41,106 bases of DNA from Magnetospirillum sp. WYHS-4 (GTDB taxonomy: Bacteria; Pseudomonadota; Alphaproteobacteria; Rhodospirillales; GLO-3): positions 1 to 41,106 of the forward strand of contig JAMOBD010000021.1 in assembly GCA_039908345.1 (NCBI GenBank), in the 5' to 3' direction. Every line of letters begins with the position of its first letter. The first letter of the stretch is position 1. A model generated the notes under the pieces. It was not told the origin of the DNA and did not search any database. It worked only from the letters and a program-made list of their open reading frames with translations. The position numbers were made by a program, and so were the translations under genes. Shown here piece after piece: positions 18,206 to 27,000 of the stretch.

Positions 18206-18814
18206 CTATTTCTTCTTCTTGGACTTCTTGTCCTTCTTGGCGGGATCGCCGACCACCTCGTTGTCACGGCCGGGATTCTCCACCATGGTGCCGCCGGCGC
18301 GCCGGACGCCTTCGCGGATCAGGTCCAGGGCCTCTTCCTTTTCGCCCCAGCGCTTGACCTGGACCCACTTGCCCTTTTCCAGGTCTTTGTAGTGGCCGAA
18401 GAAGTGGGCGATCTGTTCCAGCAGGATGGCCGGCAGGTCACGGTAGGAAGCGACGTTGGCGTAGTAGGGATGCAGGTCGTCGACGGGGACGCAGAGCATT
18501 TTCTCGTCCAGGCCGGCTTCGTCTTCCATCAACAGTACCCCGATGGGCCGCGAGCGGATGACGACGCCGGGCGCCACCGGCACGTTGCCCAGCACCGCGG
18601 CGTCGATGGGATCGCCGTCTTCCGACAAAGTGTGGGGGATGAAACCGTAGTTGAACGGGTAGTACATCGCCGTGTGCAGGAAGCGGTCGACGAACATGGC
18701 GCCCGACTTCTTGTCCAGTTCGTACTTGACCGGGCTGCCGCCCACCGGGATCTCGATAACCACGTTGACATCGTACGGCGGGTTCTTGCCCACCGGGATC
18801 TTGGAAATATCCAT
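18206..18814 (-). CDS. ppa: Inorganic pyrophosphatase (family I)
   Basis: A 202-residue soluble pyrophosphatase that hydrolyses PPi to phosphate and drives biosynthetic reactions. The metal-binding signature D66-G-D68-P-I-D71 is intact in SEDGDPIDAAVLGNVP, and the substrate-binding residues KYELDKKSG and YYPFNYGFIP are conserved. The C-terminus carries an unusual lysine-rich extension (DPAKKDKKSKKKK) beyond the normal fold. The ATG at 18814 follows AAGGAGGG, a strong ribosome binding site. It lies 66 bp downstream of the YkgJ-like gene on the same strand and may have its own promoter in that short A+T-richer gap (GCATTATAAT on the minus strand). Confidence 0.96.
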   Translation of the reverse strand: MDISKIPVGKNPPYDVNVVIEIPVGGSPVKYELDKKSGAMFVDRFLHTAMYYPFNYGFIPHTLSEDGDPIDAAVLGNVPVAPGVVIRSRPIGVLLMEDEAGLDEKMLCVPVDDLHPYYANVASYRDLPAILLEQIAHFFGHYKDLEKGKWVQVKRWGEKEEALDLIREGVRRAGGTMVENPGRDNEVVGDPAKKDKKSKKKK

Positions 18815-18880
18815 GTGCCGGGCCCTCCTTGGGAAAGCCCGGAATTATAATGCTGCGTTGCAGCAAGACCAGTGGGAAAT

Positions 18881-19633
18881 TTACCGGGCACCCAGCTCGG
18901 CAGCGCATTCCCGGTAGCGGCGATGGTAGTCGGTCAGGGCGGCGATACCGGCCGTCCGGGCCGCGAATTCCACCATCAGGGGAGCCTGCTTCGCCGTGAA
19001 GTCGCCCATATCGACCTTGGGAAGGTGGGGAAGCAGCGTGGCGAAATTGACGATCACGTGCCCTCCGGCCGGTTTGGCTGCCATCTTCAGGAGATTCTCC
19101 ATCAGCGGCGGACTGGCGGCCAAAAGCCAATCGGCATAGCGCCTTAAGATCGGGGCCTGATCCAATAGCGCCTTGCGCTCCCGGTCGAAGTCCTGACGGG
19201 ACACGATTTCCTTGTCACGATAAGCCACCGGAGCGGCGGCTGAGACGTCGCAGTCCCAGCCGGGCCGGGGAACCAGCAGGTCCCTTTGGTCGGCTTCTTC
19301 CCGGTAAGCCGAAAAGGGCATGGTGCGGCAGCGCGTGGGTTTGACATCCTGGATGGCACAAAGCCCGTCCGTCGTCAGGGCGGGACAGGCCAGCGCCGGC
19401 GGAATATAGGAGGTCGGCACGACGCCGACGGCAAACTCCTTCCTCTTGCCCAGCCGAACGGTGGTTCCCAGTCGCGCGGTCAGGGAGAACGCCCGCGCCC
19501 CTTGACGCAGGGGCGTCCAGACGAGCACGAGAGGAAAGCGGCCTGCGTGGACCAGGGCTTCGTCGAGAGTCAGGGGCAGCCAGCCGTAACAGCACTTGCC
19601 GCAGGCCGTGCAGGTAAAATGCCGTTCCGCCAT
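18881..19633 (-). CDS. YkgJ-family cysteine-cluster protein
   Basis: A 250-residue protein with the CxxCxxCC motif near the start (FTCTACGKCCYGW, residues 8-15) and further cysteines in ACPALTTDGLCAIQDVKPTRCRTMPF. This is the arrangement of the YkgJ/UPF0153 putative zinc- or iron-binding family. The cysteines could ligate a metal or an Fe-S cluster. No reaction is established. It begins 4 bp after the YchJ-like gene and forms an operon with it and typA. Two other metal-ligand-rich small proteins (YchJ-like, YcgN-like) are in the window. The family call is good but the function is unknown. Confidence 0.82.
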   Translation of the reverse strand: MAERHFTCTACGKCCYGWLPLTLDEALVHAGRFPLVLVWTPLRQGARAFSLTARLGTTVRLGKRKEFAVGVVPTSYIPPALACPALTTDGLCAIQDVKPTRCRTMPFSAYREEADQRDLLVPRPGWDCDVSAAAPVAYRDKEIVSRQDFDRERKALLDQAPILRRYADWLLAASPPLMENLLKMAAKPAGGHVIVNFATLLPHLPKVDMGDFTAKQAPLMVEFAARTAGIAALTDYHRRYRECAAELGAR

Positions 19634-19637
19634 GGCA

Positions 19638-20126
19638 TCAGGTGCCGCAACACTTCTTGTACTTCTTTCCCGACCCGCAAGGGCAGGGATCGTTCCGGCC
19701 CACCTTGACCACGTGGCGTGGCGGCGGCTTGGGATTCATCTTGCCGTCGACGTAGACCCAGATTCCCTGCTCGCGCCGGAAGCTGGCCAATTCGTGATGG
19801 ATCTGTTCCTGGCCTTGACGGGAAAAGCGGGCGGCGAATTCCACGGCGCCCGTCTGATCGTCGGGTCCGCCGCCTTCCACGCCGCGGATTTCCAGTCCCA
19901 GCCATTCCACCTGATCGGCCAGGCTTTCGGCCGCGGAGCGGCTGAAATCTCCCTGGATCTCCGGGGCGTGGGTCCGCTCCAGGTAGTCGAAGGTCCGGTG
20001 CACGAAGGCGCTGTAGCGGGACCGCATCAGCGCTTCGGCCGTAGGGGCCGGCGCGCCCGCGATCAAGGGACCGCAACAGGTATCGAATCCTTGGCCTGAG
20101 CCGCAGGGACAAGAGATCGTCGTCAT
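19638..20126 (-). CDS. YchJ-family protein with two SEC-C motifs
   Basis: A 162-residue protein. An N-terminal SEC-C-type zinc motif ([17 protein letters not shown], residues 4-20) and a C-terminal one ([17 protein letters not shown]) bracket a central NTF2-like domain beginning [12 protein letters not shown]. This is the YchJ layout. SEC-C motifs bind zinc, and in SecA contact SecB and ribosomes. No activity can be named for YchJ. It starts 2 bp after the typA stop and ends 4 bp before the YkgJ-like gene, so it is in the typA operon. The association with a ribosome-linked GTPase is suggestive only. Confidence 0.88.
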   Translation of the reverse strand: MTTISCPCGSGQGFDTCCGPLIAGAPAPTAEALMRSRYSAFVHRTFDYLERTHAPEIQGDFSRSAAESLADQVEWLGLEIRGVEGGGPDDQTGAVEFAARFSRQGQEQIHHELASFRREQGIWVYVDGKMNPKPPPRHVVKVGRNDPCPCGSGKKYKKCCGT

Positions 20127-20128
20127 GT

Positions 20129-21958
20129 CTACCGCCTTTCGATCTCCGCCGCCTTTTCCGCCTTCTTGCGCTCGTTGGGGTCCAGGTAGCGCTTGCGCAG
20201 CCGGATGGATTTGGGCGTCACTTCCACCAGTTCGTCGTCGCCGATGTAGGCGATGGCCTGTTCCAGGCTCATGCGCCGGGGCGGCGTCAGGCGGATGGCG
20301 TCATCCTTGCCGGCGGCGCGGATGTTGGTCAGCTGCTTGGCCTTCAGAGGGTTGACGTCCAGGTCGTTGTCCCGGGTATGCTCGCCGATGATCATGCCCT
20401 GGTAGACCCGGATGCCCGGATCGATGAACAGCGGACCCCGCCCTTCCAGGGTGTTCAGCGCGTAGGCTACCGAATTGCCGTCCCCGTTCGAGATCAGCAC
20501 GCCGTTGCGCCGGCCGGGCACCGTGCCACGGAAGGCCCCGTAGGAATGGAAGACGCGGCTCATCACGCCGGTGCCCCGGGTTTCGGTGAGGAACTCGCCG
20601 TGATAGCCGATCAGGCCCCGCGACGGCGCCAGGAAGACCAGGCGGGTCTTTCCGCCGCCCGAGGGGCGCATTTCCTTCAACTCGCCCTTGCGGACGCTGA
20701 TCGCCTCGACGACGATGCCGGCGAAGGCCTCGTCCACGTCGACCTGGACTTCCTCCAGGGGCTCCAGGGTCTCGCCGGTGGTTTCATCCTTGCGCAGCAG
20801 CACGCGCGGCCGGCTGATGGACAGCTCGAAGCCCTCGCGGCGCATGGTCTCGATCAGCACGCCCAACTGCAATTCGCCGCGCCCGGCCACCTCGAAGGCG
20901 TCCTTGTCGGGGCTTTCGGCGATGCGGATGGCGACATTGCCTTCCGCCTCGCGCAACAGGCGGTCGCGGATCACCCGTGAGGTCACCTTGTCGCCTTCCT
21001 GGCCCGCCAGGGGCGAATCGTTGATGGTGAAGGTCATCGTCAGGGTCGGCGGGTCGATGGGATTGGCCTTGATCGGCTCGGCGACTTCCAGCGCGCAAAG
21101 GGTGTCGGCCACCGTCGCCACCTGAAGCCCCGACAGGGCCACGATGTCGCCCGCGTCGGCCGATGGAACCGCCATCCGCTGCAAGCCGCGGAAGGCCAGG
21201 ATCTTGGTCACGCGGGTGCGTTCCAACTCGCGGCCGTCGCGGCTGAGCGCCTTGATGGTGGCGTTGGGAGGCAGGCTGCCCGAAAACACCCGCCCGGTCA
21301 GGACCCGGCCCAGGAAGGGATCGGATTCCAGGGTGGTGACCAGCATGCGGAAGGGGCCTTCCTCCACCTTGGGCGGGCGCACGTGGGAGACGATGCAGTC
21401 GAACATCGGCGTCAGGTCGCCGCCCTGCTGGTTCTGGTCGGTGCTGGCCCAGCCATTGCGGCCCGAGGCGTAAAGCAGCGGAAAATCGAGCTGTTCGTCG
21501 TTGGCGTCCAGGGCGGCGAAAAGGTCGAAGACCTCCTCGTGCACCTCGTCGATGCGGGCGTCGGGGCGGTCCACCTTGTTGATGACCACGATGGGCCGGA
21601 GCCCCAGCTTCAAGGCCTTCATGGTGACGAACTTGGTTTGCGGCATGGGGCCTTCGGCGGCATCCACCAGCAGGATCACGCCGTCCACCATGCCCAGGAT
21701 GCGCTCCACCTCGCCGCCGAAATCGGCGTGCCCCGGCGTGTCGACGATGTTGACCCGGATTCCCTTCCATTCCACCGAGGTGCACTTGGCCAGGATGGTG
21801 ATGCCGCGTTCGCGCTCCAGTTCGTTGGAGTCCATGGCGCGTTCGGCCACCTGCTGGCCGGTGCGGAAGGTTCCCGCCTGCTTCAGAAGTTCGTCCACCA
21901 GGGTGGTCTTGCCGTGGTCGACGTGAGCGATGATGGCGATGTTGCGCAGTTCGGTCAT
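20129..21958 (-). CDS. typA: Translational GTPase TypA/BipA
   Basis: A 609-residue ribosome-binding GTPase. The G1 motif is [11 protein letters not shown] (about 10-20), the switch region [13 protein letters not shown]3 [14 protein letters not shown] and G4 [12 protein letters not shown]-like domains II, III and V and the BipA-specific C-terminal domain ([19 protein letters not shown] onward) follow. It assists 50S subunit assembly and growth under stress such as cold. The ATG at 21958 gives [20 protein letters not shown], the expected start. The open frame extends 161 codons upstream, but that part is antisense to the pentapeptide-repeat gene and is not coding. It is first in an operon with YchJ-like and YkgJ-like genes. 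Confidence 0.96.
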   Translation of the reverse strand: MTELRNIAIIAHVDHGKTTLVDELLKQAGTFRTGQQVAERAMDSNELERERGITILAKCTSVEWKGIRVNIVDTPGHADFGGEVERILGMVDGVILLVDAAEGPMPQTKFVTMKALKLGLRPIVVINKVDRPDARIDEVHEEVFDLFAALDANDEQLDFPLLYASGRNGWASTDQNQQGGDLTPMFDCIVSHVRPPKVEEGPFRMLVTTLESDPFLGRVLTGRVFSGSLPPNATIKALSRDGRELERTRVTKILAFRGLQRMAVPSADAGDIVALSGLQVATVADTLCALEVAEPIKANPIDPPTLTMTFTINDSPLAGQEGDKVTSRVIRDRLLREAEGNVAIRIAESPDKDAFEVAGRGELQLGVLIETMRREGFELSISRPRVLLRKDETTGETLEPLEEVQVDVDEAFAGIVVEAISVRKGELKEMRPSGGGKTRLVFLAPSRGLIGYHGEFLTETRGTGVMSRVFHSYGAFRGTVPGRRNGVLISNGDGNSVAYALNTLEGRGPLFIDPGIRVYQGMIIGEHTRDNDLDVNPLKAKQLTNIRAAGKDDAIRLTPPRRMSLEQAIAYIGDDELVEVTPKSIRLRKRYLDPNERKKAEKAAEIERR

Positions 21959-22003
21959 GGGGGTTCCGTCCGTTGGGGAAGCCGGAGAAGGACCATTCCC
22001 CGC

Positions 22004-22020
22004 GCCGCTTGTCAAGCGGC
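22004..22020. promoter_or_regulatory. Perfect 7-bp inverted repeat between typA and the pentapeptide-repeat gene
   Basis: GCCGCTT (22004-22010) and AAGCGGC (22014-22020) flank a 3-nt loop, with partly complementary CCCGC and GCGGG outside. It sits in the 108-bp divergent region, 46 bp from the typA start. It may be an operator, a leader hairpin, or chance in GC-rich DNA. Confidence 0.3.
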
Positions 22021-22066
22021 CCTCGGCGGGCGGATAATGGCCGCCTTGGTCGGGGAGGCCAAAACC

Positions 22067-22468
22067 ATGGATCAACGGCAGTTGGATGTAGTGCTCGAGG
22101 CCCACATGCTGTGGGGCCGGTCGCGGGGCGCCCAGGGCACCCGGGCCATGCTGGGCGGGCAGGACCTCAGGGACCTGGACCTGCAGGGCGCCGACCTGCA
22201 GAACGCCGACCTGCGCGGCGCCAACCTGACGGGAGCCAACCTCTCGGGCGCCGACCTGAGGGGCGCCAACCTGGTGTTTTCCGTGCTGCTGAACACCAAG
22301 TTGTGCAGCGCCCTGCTGGCCGGGTCGGACCTGACGGAAGCGGACCTGCGGGGCGCCGACCTGACGGGTGCCGACCTGACGGCGGCGGAACTCTGGCGGG
22401 TCAACATCAAGGGAGCGAAGATCGCGCCGGAGACCCTTCACGCCGCCCTCAACTGCCGGCGGCCGTGA
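22067..22468 (+). CDS. Pentapeptide-repeat protein
   Basis: A 133-residue protein made mostly of A(D/N)LxG-type pentapeptides from about residue 28 to 120 (for example GADLQNADLRGANLTGANL). These repeats fold as a right-handed quadrilateral beta helix. A short helical N-terminus (MDQRQLDVVLEAHMLWG) precedes them. The repeat run is interrupted near residues 71-85 (VFSVLLNTKLCSALL). The ATG at 22067 has GGGGAGG at good spacing; another in-frame ATG at 22037 is less likely. Its stop overlaps the GTG of the next gene. Some pentapeptide proteins protect gyrase by DNA mimicry, but nothing here shows that role. Confidence 0.85.
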   Translation: MDQRQLDVVLEAHMLWGRSRGAQGTRAMLGGQDLRDLDLQGADLQNADLRGANLTGANLSGADLRGANLVFSVLLNTKLCSALLAGSDLTEADLRGADLTGADLTAAELWRVNIKGAKIAPETLHAALNCRRP

Positions 22469-22851
22469 CCGGGGGCGGCTTGCGAATCGACAAGTGGCTC
22501 TGGCATGCCCGTTTCTTCAAGAGCCGGACCCTGGCCGGCAAGGCCTGCACGGCCGGCGGCTTCCGCCTGAACGGCACCCCGACCGGCAAGGCCCATGCCT
22601 TGGTCAAGCCGGGCGATGTGCTGACGTTTCCCTTGGGGCCCCATATTCGGGTGATCCGGGTCGTCGCCCTCGGCACCCGGCGCGGTCCGGCGCCGGAAGC
22701 CCAAGGACTCTACAAGGATCTGGACCCGCCTAGGGCCAAGCCGCCGAATCCCGGCTCTCCGGCCTTGAGGGCCGCTGGCACCGGCCGCCCGACAAAGAAG
22801 GAGCGCCGGGCTATCGAACGGCTACGGTCGGGTTCCGAGCAAGAAACCTGA
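22465..22851 (+). CDS. S4-domain RNA-binding protein, Hsp15 (HslR)-like
   Basis: A 128-residue basic protein. The S4 RNA-binding fold starts LRIDKWLWHARFFKSRTLAG, the Hsp15 signature region. KPGDVLTF follows, and then a basic, proline-rich tail ending in KKERRAIERL. In E. coli, Hsp15 binds free 50S subunits with a stalled nascent chain and helps recycling. The start is GTG at 22465, overlapping the upstream stop (GTGA); there is no separate ribosome binding site, so translation should be coupled. It converges with the PAS gene (27 bp). Confidence 0.87.
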   Translation: MTGGGLRIDKWLWHARFFKSRTLAGKACTAGGFRLNGTPTGKAHALVKPGDVLTFPLGPHIRVIRVVALGTRRGPAPEAQGLYKDLDPPRAKPPNPGSPALRAAGTGRPTKKERRAIERLRSGSEQET

Positions 22852-22878
22852 CCGCCTTGATGGCGGCGCGGATGAACT

Positions 22879-23409
22879 TCAGGTGCCCAGGGCGAAGATC
22901 AACTCGTCGTACCGCATGCCCTTGTCCTTCAGCAGGTTCACCAGCATGGCGTGGGAGGCGTTCATGCCGTCCTTGGCGTTGGAATGCCGGTTCTCTTCCT
23001 GCAGGAGCTGGTTGTAGAGGGGGATGATAGTGGATGTCAGCACCGTCCGGTTGGGCACCCGGCGGTTGGAATGGTAGCCTACCAGGTTGCCCGAACCGTC
23101 GCGGCTCGGGGTGACGTGGGCCAGCACCCAGTAATGGTCGCCGTTGGCCGAGCGGTTGACCACATAGGCGAATATCTCGTGGCCGCCCTGGATGGTGTCC
23201 CAGAGCAGCTTGAAGACGCAACGCGGCATCTCGGGATGACGGATCATGCTGTGGGGCTGGCCGATGGCCTGCCTCTCGGTATAGCCGGCCATACGGAAGA
23301 AGACCTCGTTGCCGTAGGTGATACGGCCCTTCAGGTCCGTCTTGCTGACGATGATCTCGTGTTCGGCGAAGGTCCGCTCGACACCGGTGAGAAAGGTCGC
23401 TTGCACCAT
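22879..23409 (-). CDS. Free-standing Aer-type PAS protein (CetB-like)
   Basis: A 176-residue soluble protein with one PAS domain (about 15-125) that follows E. coli Aer closely: GRITYGNEVFFRMAGYT, IGQPHSMIRHPEMP and NGDHYWVLAHVTP. Counterparts of Aer FAD-pocket residues are N34, R57-H58, W70 and N85; the usual Asp after RHP is Glu (E60). A short helical C-terminal part (about 128-176) replaces the Aer membrane anchor and signalling domain. It begins 15 bp after the chemoreceptor gene on the same strand. I infer that it binds FAD, senses redox state and signals through that receptor, as CetB does with CetA in Campylobacter. Confidence 0.88.
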   Translation of the reverse strand: MVQATFLTGVERTFAEHEIIVSKTDLKGRITYGNEVFFRMAGYTERQAIGQPHSMIRHPEMPRCVFKLLWDTIQGGHEIFAYVVNRSANGDHYWVLAHVTPSRDGSGNLVGYHSNRRVPNRTVLTSTIIPLYNQLLQEENRHSNAKDGMNASHAMLVNLLKDKGMRYDELIFALGT

Positions 23410-23424
23410 GGTAAGGGGTTCCTC

Positions 23425-24723
23425 TCAGACGACTTTACGGAGTTCGGACAGGAAACCGTCCACGGCACGGCGCAGGTTTTCGGCTTGCTCGGACAGTTCG
23501 GCGGCGGCTTGGAGAACTTCGCCGGCGGCATGGCCGGTCTCGGTGGCGGCGGCGGTGACGTCGACGATGTTGGAGGTCACCTCGGTGGTGCCCTGTGAAG
23601 CCTGCTGGACGCTCTGGGCGATCTCGCGGGTGGCGGCGCCCTGTTCCTCGACCGCGGCGGCGATGGTGGTCGCGGCATTTTTGATGCCGGCCATGGAACG
23701 GGTGATTTCGTCGATGGCGTTCACCGCGTCCTGGGTGGCCGACTGGATGCCGCCGATCTGGCCCGAGATTTCCTCGGTCGCCTTGGCGGTCTGGTTGGCC
23801 AGGTTCTTCACCTCCGAGGCGACGACGGCGAAGCCCTTGCCGGCCTCGCCCGCCCTGGCCGCCTCGATGGTGGCGTTGAGCGCCAGCAGGTTGGTCTGGT
23901 CGGCGATATCGGTGATCAGGTTGACCACCTCGCCGATCTTCTGGGCGGCGGCAGCCAGCCCCTTGATCTGCATGTTGGTGCGCTCGGTGCGCGTCATGGC
24001 CTCCTGGGAGGCGTCGGCCGACTGGTTGACCTGGCGGGTGATTTCCTCGACCGAGGCCGAAAGCTCCTCGGTTGCCGCGGCCACGGTCTGGACGTTCTGT
24101 GCCGCGCCTTCGGCGGCGTTCGCCACCACGGTGGCCTGGCGGCTGGTGGTCGAGGCGGTGCTTTCCATGGCCCCGGCCGAGGCCTGCAGTTCGGTGGCGG
24201 CCGAAGCCAGGGTGCCGACCACCTTCTGCACCGATGCCTCGAAGGCGTCCGCGACCTTGCGGAAGTTGGCGACCTTGCCGTTCATGGCGCCGATAGCCGC
24301 GTTGACCGTACGGGCGCCGCTGGTGAAGGCTCCCGTCGTGCCCTTCTCGATGATGCGGCGGAAGTAACGGTTCTGGGCCACGTATTCCATGGCGGCGCCC
24401 GATTCGCGCACGAAGGCGTCGGTGCGGTCGATCATGTTGTTGAGGGTCTTGTGCAGGTCGCCCATGCGGCCCTTGGCGTCGGAAAGCACGATGCGGGCCT
24501 CGAAGTCGCCCTTGTCGATGGCCTTGCAGACCGCCAGGGCCTGGGCGATCTCCGTGTCCACCCTGCGCAGGAAGAAGATGGGCAGAAGGGCTAGAACCAC
24601 CGCGCCCAGCGCCATCGCGGTCTTGATGCCGAAGCCGGAAACGACGATATCCAGCACAATGGAAACGGCGGCCAGGATGGCGACCATTGCCGCCGCGATC
24701 ATGGATTTCGTCAGGTTGCACAT
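23425..24723 (-). CDS. Methyl-accepting chemotaxis protein lacking a periplasmic domain (CetA-like)
   Basis: A 432-residue chemoreceptor. Two adjacent membrane helices (about 8-30 and 34-52) are joined by only a few residues, so there is no periplasmic sensor. A HAMP-like region (about 53-108) and a conserved linker ([20 protein letters not shown]) lead into the cytoplasmic signalling coiled coil. Its hairpin tip reads [21 protein letters not shown] and continues [22 protein letters not shown]. No CheR-docking pentapeptide is at the C-terminus (SELRKVV). The ribosome binding site is very strong (AAGGAGGGGG). With no sensory domain of its own it most likely takes input from the PAS protein encoded 15 bp downstream. 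Confidence 0.93.
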   Translation of the reverse strand: MCNLTKSMIAAAMVAILAAVSIVLDIVVSGFGIKTAMALGAVVLALLPIFFLRRVDTEIAQALAVCKAIDKGDFEARIVLSDAKGRMGDLHKTLNNMIDRTDAFVRESGAAMEYVAQNRYFRRIIEKGTTGAFTSGARTVNAAIGAMNGKVANFRKVADAFEASVQKVVGTLASAATELQASAGAMESTASTTSRQATVVANAAEGAAQNVQTVAAATEELSASVEEITRQVNQSADASQEAMTRTERTNMQIKGLAAAAQKIGEVVNLITDIADQTNLLALNATIEAARAGEAGKGFAVVASEVKNLANQTAKATEEISGQIGGIQSATQDAVNAIDEITRSMAGIKNAATTIAAAVEEQGAATREIAQSVQQASQGTTEVTSNIVDVTAAATETGHAAGEVLQAAAELSEQAENLRRAVDGFLSELRKVV

Positions 24724-24826
24724 GAACTAGCCCCCTCCTTCAAAGCCAAAAAGTACAGTTGGGATAGAGTACCAGATTGCTAAATTTTGTAACTACAATT
24801 GAACGATATGATCTCGCATTATTGAT

Positions 24827-25579
24827 CTACTCCCGCCAGAACCGAAGCAATGCCAAGTCGACAAACGACTTGCCCCGCATATCCGCCGCCACCGGCCGGC
24901 AAGGCGCGTCGGGATCGCCCAGATCGCAGACTACCGCCAGGGCCCCGGTCAGGTCGTCGTGGCGGGTATAGGTCGCAACGGTGGCGACCACGGGCAACCC
25001 GGCGGCCAGGGCGGCGCGCAGGCCGTTGCGGGAGTCTTCCAGGGCCAGGCAGGCGGCAGCAGGCAGGCCCAGCCTTTCCAGCACCCAGAGATAGATGTCG
25101 GGGGCCGGCTTCAGGGCGGGCACGCAGTTGCCGGCGCCGATGACATCGAACCAGTCCCCGGCTTCCGGCCCGCCGCTGGCGGCCAGCAGGGTGGACACAT
25201 TCTCGGGGCTGGTGGTGGTGGCGATGGCGAGCTTCAGGCCGGCCGCCTTGGCTTCGCGGATCAGGCGCACCACGCCCGGCCGGAACGGCACGCCGCCCGA
25301 GCGCAGGCGTTCGTTGTAAAGCGCGGTCTTGCGTTCGTGCAGTTTCCGGGCGAACGCTTCCGCCTCCTGCCCGCCGGGGGGGACGAAACCAACCTCGGCC
25401 ATGTGGCGCAAGATGCGCTGGCGCCCGCCGGTGGTGCCCAGCAGGCGTTCGTAGTCCGCCACCGACCAGTCCCAGGGCAGGCCCGATTCGCGGAAGGTCT
25501 CGTTGAAGGAAAGACGATGGGCTTCCTCGGTTTCGGCGAGGGTGCCGTCGACGTCGAACACCAGGGCTTGCAGAGTCAT
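24827..25579 (-). CDS. HAD-family hydrolase, CbbY-like
   Basis: A 250-residue haloacid dehalogenase superfamily subfamily IA phosphatase. Motif I is VFDVDGTLAETE with the nucleophilic Asp, motif II is the Thr in LAIATTTSPENV, and motifs III and IV are LKPAPDIYLW and CLALEDSRNGLRAA. The helical cap starts at about residue 20 (HRLSFNETFRESGLPWDW) as in CbbY proteins. CbbY of Rhodobacter degrades xylulose-1,5-bisphosphate, but no Rubisco gene is in the window and the true substrate is open. It lies 10 bp downstream of the secreted hypothetical protein's stop-side neighbour region and is read in the same direction as it. Confidence 0.9.
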   Translation of the reverse strand: MTLQALVFDVDGTLAETEEAHRLSFNETFRESGLPWDWSVADYERLLGTTGGRQRILRHMAEVGFVPPGGQEAEAFARKLHERKTALYNERLRSGGVPFRPGVVRLIREAKAAGLKLAIATTTSPENVSTLLAASGGPEAGDWFDVIGAGNCVPALKPAPDIYLWVLERLGLPAAACLALEDSRNGLRAALAAGLPVVATVATYTRHDDLTGALAVVCDLGDPDAPCRPVAADMRGKSFVDLALLRFWRE

Positions 25580-25589
25580 GGCGATCGCC

Positions 25590-26147
25590 TCACTTGGCGA
25601 CGACGGGCGGCTGGGGCGGCTGGCCGGGGGCGGACAGGGAGAAGGCGGCCTGGAACTGGGCCTTGGGCTCGCGGGTGGTGGACACCACCAAGTTCAAGGT
25701 CTCGGCTCCCGCCCGGATCGCGTAATAGCGGCGGGTGAAGACCGTCTGGTGGTCGGAATCCACTTCCGTGGCGGTGAAGAAGCCGCCCTTGAACAGTCTT
25801 TCCAACGCCTCCAGGGTGCGGATTTCGTCGGCCCGCCGGGCGAAGACGCTGCAGGTGCCGTCGTCGCGCAAGGCCAGCGCGAAGGTTCCCTGGTCCTTGC
25901 GCAACAGCCAGGCTTGGCCGGGTGCGGCGCCCAGGAAGACCTGCTCCAGGCCGCCCTTCATCACCGGCAGGAACCATTCCCCGCCCTCGCCCACCTTTCT
26001 TTTCAGGCCGTCGTGGTCGCGGAAGTGCTTCAGACAGGTGCGGTCGAAGAAGCCGACGGCGGTGTCCGCGTGGGCGACGGCATCGCCGTCGGCCCGCGCG
26101 CCATCGGCCAGGAGGAGAGCCGCCAGGGCCAGAATGAAAATACGCAT
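25590..26147 (-). CDS. Secreted protein of unknown function
   Basis: A 185-residue protein with a clear signal peptide (MRIFILALAALLLADGARA, cleavage after Ala19 likely). The mature part has two cysteines, in FFDRTCLKHF and DDGTCSVFAR, which could form one disulfide. The tail is proline-rich (SAPGQPPQPPVVAK). The Cys near the mature N-terminus plus a later G-T-C-S-V-F segment recalls small secreted proteins annotated under the NMCC_0638 name, but I am not sure of this. It starts at ATG 26147 and its stop is 10 bp before the HAD gene start, so both are probably one transcript. It is divergent from the FKBP-rhodanese gene. Confidence 0.65.
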   Translation of the reverse strand: MRIFILALAALLLADGARADGDAVAHADTAVGFFDRTCLKHFRDHDGLKRKVGEGGEWFLPVMKGGLEQVFLGAAPGQAWLLRKDQGTFALALRDDGTCSVFARRADEIRTLEALERLFKGGFFTATEVDSDHQTVFTRRYYAIRAGAETLNLVVSTTREPKAQFQAAFSLSAPGQPPQPPVVAK

Positions 26148-26172
26148 GGTCGCAAGGTCTCCTGCAATTGAT

Positions 26173-26201
26173 TGGCGGGCGATGCGGCCTATGTGTATAA
26201 G
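26173..26201 (+). promoter_or_regulatory. Candidate promoter for the FKBP-rhodanese gene
   Basis: TTGGCG (26173-26178) and GTATAA (26196-26201) are 17 bp apart in the 87-bp divergent gap, giving a leader of about 28 nt before ATG 26235. It fits sigma-70 spacing, but the boxes are imperfect. Confidence 0.35.
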
Positions 26202-26234
26202 CGTCCTCCCATCCCGAAACCAAGGATTCTCGCC

Positions 26235-26996
26235 ATGACCTTCCGCTCCGTCCGCTTCGCCTTCGCGGCCCTTCTGGCTTTCGCGGCCCCGCCGGCCGGT
26301 GCCGCCGGGCCCGAGGTCGCCGTCAAGGAACTGGCCGTCGGCACGGGTGCCGTCGCCAAGCCGGGCGCCACGGTGACCGTCCATTACACGGGCTGGCTGA
26401 TGGACGGCAAGAAGTTCGACTCCAGCCGCGACCGCAAGGAGCCCTTCGACTTCACCCTGGGGGCGGGCGAGGTCATCCCCGGCTGGGAAAAGGGAGTCGA
26501 AGGCATGAAGGTCGGGGCCAAGCGCGAACTGACCATTCCGCCCGAACTGGGTTACGGTCCGGAAGGCGCGGGCGGCGTCATTCCGCCCAACGCGACGCTG
26601 CGGTTCGAGGTGGAACTGCTGGCCGTCGCCGAGGCCAAGTACGACGACGTCGACAATGCCAAGCTCAAGGAACTGCTGGCCAAGGGTGTGAAGATCGTCG
26701 ATATCCGCCGTGACGAGGAATGGCGCCAGACCGGTGTCGTCGAGGGCAGCAAGCTGATCACCTTCTTCGACAAGCGCGGCAAGGTGAACCCGGAATTCGG
26801 CAAGGAGTTCTCCGCCTTCGTCAAGCCGGAAGAACCGGTGATCCTGATCTGCCGCACCGGCAACCGCACCCGGGTGGTGTCCAAGTTCCTCAGTGAGAAG
26901 GTGGGCTACGCCAAGGTCTACAACGTGACCGACGGCATCGTCCGCTGGACCAAGGAAGGCCATCCGGTCGTCAAGGCGCAGTGCCCGGCCTGCTGA
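26235..26996 (+). CDS. Secreted FKBP-type prolyl isomerase fused to a rhodanese domain
   Basis: A 253-residue two-domain periplasmic protein. The signal peptide covers about residues 1-24 (ending AAPPAGAAG). The FKBP domain (about 28-135) has [33 protein letters not shown] and the PPELGYG loop, a complete prolyl isomerase set. The rhodanese domain (about 140-245) has the active-site loop C206-R-T-G-N-R. The last four residues are C250-P-A-C253, a possible redox pair. The predicted role is folding plus thiol or sulfur chemistry in the periplasm; the combination is inferred from domains. ATG 26235 is chosen because it begins the signal peptide. Confidence 0.9.
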   Translation: MTFRSVRFAFAALLAFAAPPAGAAGPEVAVKELAVGTGAVAKPGATVTVHYTGWLMDGKKFDSSRDRKEPFDFTLGAGEVIPGWEKGVEGMKVGAKRELTIPPELGYGPEGAGGVIPPNATLRFEVELLAVAEAKYDDVDNAKLKELLAKGVKIVDIRRDEEWRQTGVVEGSKLITFFDKRGKVNPEFGKEFSAFVKPEEPVILICRTGNRTRVVSKFLSEKVGYAKVYNVTDGIVRWTKEGHPVVKAQCPAC

Positions 26997-27000
26997 CGGG

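Noticed and set aside
22165-22430. DNA tandem repeat in the pentapeptide gene
   Set aside because: The periodic 15-bp pattern is explained by the protein's pentapeptide repeats, not by a separate DNA element.
20129-22441. Upstream extension of typA to 770 residues
   Set aside because: The extra 161 residues are antisense to the pentapeptide-repeat gene (repetitive Gln/Val/Gly) and the TypA family starts at [17 protein letters not shown].
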